A stretch of 5,044 nt of DNA, taken from NCBI GenBank assembly GCA_021796155.1, contig JAJYOO010000223.1:1-5044 (forward strand), written 5' to 3'. Positions 4,976 to 5,044 of this stretch are shown here, piece by piece. How positions within the stretch are numbered: position 1 is the first letter of the stretch; each line of letters begins with the position of its first letter. The notes beneath the pieces were generated by a model. The model made no database searches, was not told the DNA's origin, and saw only the letters and a program-made list of their open reading frames with translations. This DNA comes from Chloroflexota bacterium. Its GTDB lineage: Bacteria; Chloroflexota; Anaerolineae; Anaerolineales; Villigracilaceae. The position numbers were made by a program, and so were the translations under genes.

Positions 4976-5044
4976 ATGTCAAAGATGGATGATCTTGTGC
5001 GGGATTTCCTCGCGCAGAAGAAAATCGCCGTGGTCGGGGTATCG
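4976..5044 (+). CDS. Probable CoA-binding domain protein, N-terminal 23 residues; 3' end outside window
   Basis: Only the start is visible: MSKMDDLVRDFLAQKKIAVV, then GVS at the edge. A short amphipathic helix followed by KKIAVVGVS, the first strand and start of the phosphate-binding loop of a Rossmann fold, is the standard opening of small CoA-binding proteins (YccU/CoA_binding_2 family, usually about 120-150 residues). These bind CoA but their physiological role is mostly undefined. The start is supported by GGGAGAG 4 bases upstream and by the family's N-terminal spacing. Other Rossmann proteins could open in a similar way, so this is a probable call. Confidence 0.65.
   Translation, partial: MSKMDDLVRDFLAQKKIAVVGVS

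Noticed and set aside
1..5044. CRISPR arrays, tRNA or rRNA genes, transposase or integrase genes
   Set aside because: No regularly spaced direct repeats, cloverleaf-type sequences, rRNA signatures or recombinase motifs were seen on either strand by eye.

Overview
All credible genes lie on the + strand. The window reads as an ordinary bacterial chromosome carrying core carbon-metabolism genes, interrupted by a small accessory block. A methylmalonyl-CoA mutase catalytic chain that ends without a cobalamin domain, a bacterial phosphoenolpyruvate carboxylase and many small toxin-antitoxin genes fit a Chloroflexota (Anaerolineae-like) genome or metagenome contig. That assignment is inference from gene style; no rRNA or marker gene here settles it.

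Layout: (1) 2-553, the 3' part of a methylmalonyl-CoA mutase catalytic subunit gene, cut by the left edge. (2) 585-1168, a VapBC-type toxin-antitoxin pair (DUF2281-like antitoxin, then PIN-domain toxin, with TGATG coupling), followed by a strong intrinsic terminator at 1177-1218. (3) 1223-1372, a decayed second copy of the mutase 3' end, carrying two short insertions. (4) 1373-1690, a low-complexity-of-evidence stretch with one unrecognised ORF and a probable promoter. (5) 1691-2123, a HicB-HicA toxin-antitoxin pair with an 8-bp gene overlap, followed by a GNRA-loop terminator. (6) 2198-4903, a complete 901-residue phosphoenolpyruvate carboxylase with all main catalytic motifs and the aspartate-inhibitor site. 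(7) 4976-5044, the first 23 codons of a probable CoA-binding (Rossmann-type) protein, cut by the right edge.

The mutase (methylmalonyl-CoA to succinyl-CoA) and PEP carboxylase (PEP plus bicarbonate to oxaloacetate) both supply C4 intermediates to the TCA cycle. They are separated by terminators and toxin-antitoxin units, so co-transcription is unlikely.

The most interesting structure is that the VapBC unit is bracketed by two versions of the mutase 3' end. The intact one differs from the decayed one mainly at synonymous third-codon positions. This looks like a scar of recombination or integration at the end of a housekeeping gene, with the displaced original (or incoming) gene end left behind as a pseudogene. 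I did not find a clearly novel multi-gene system.
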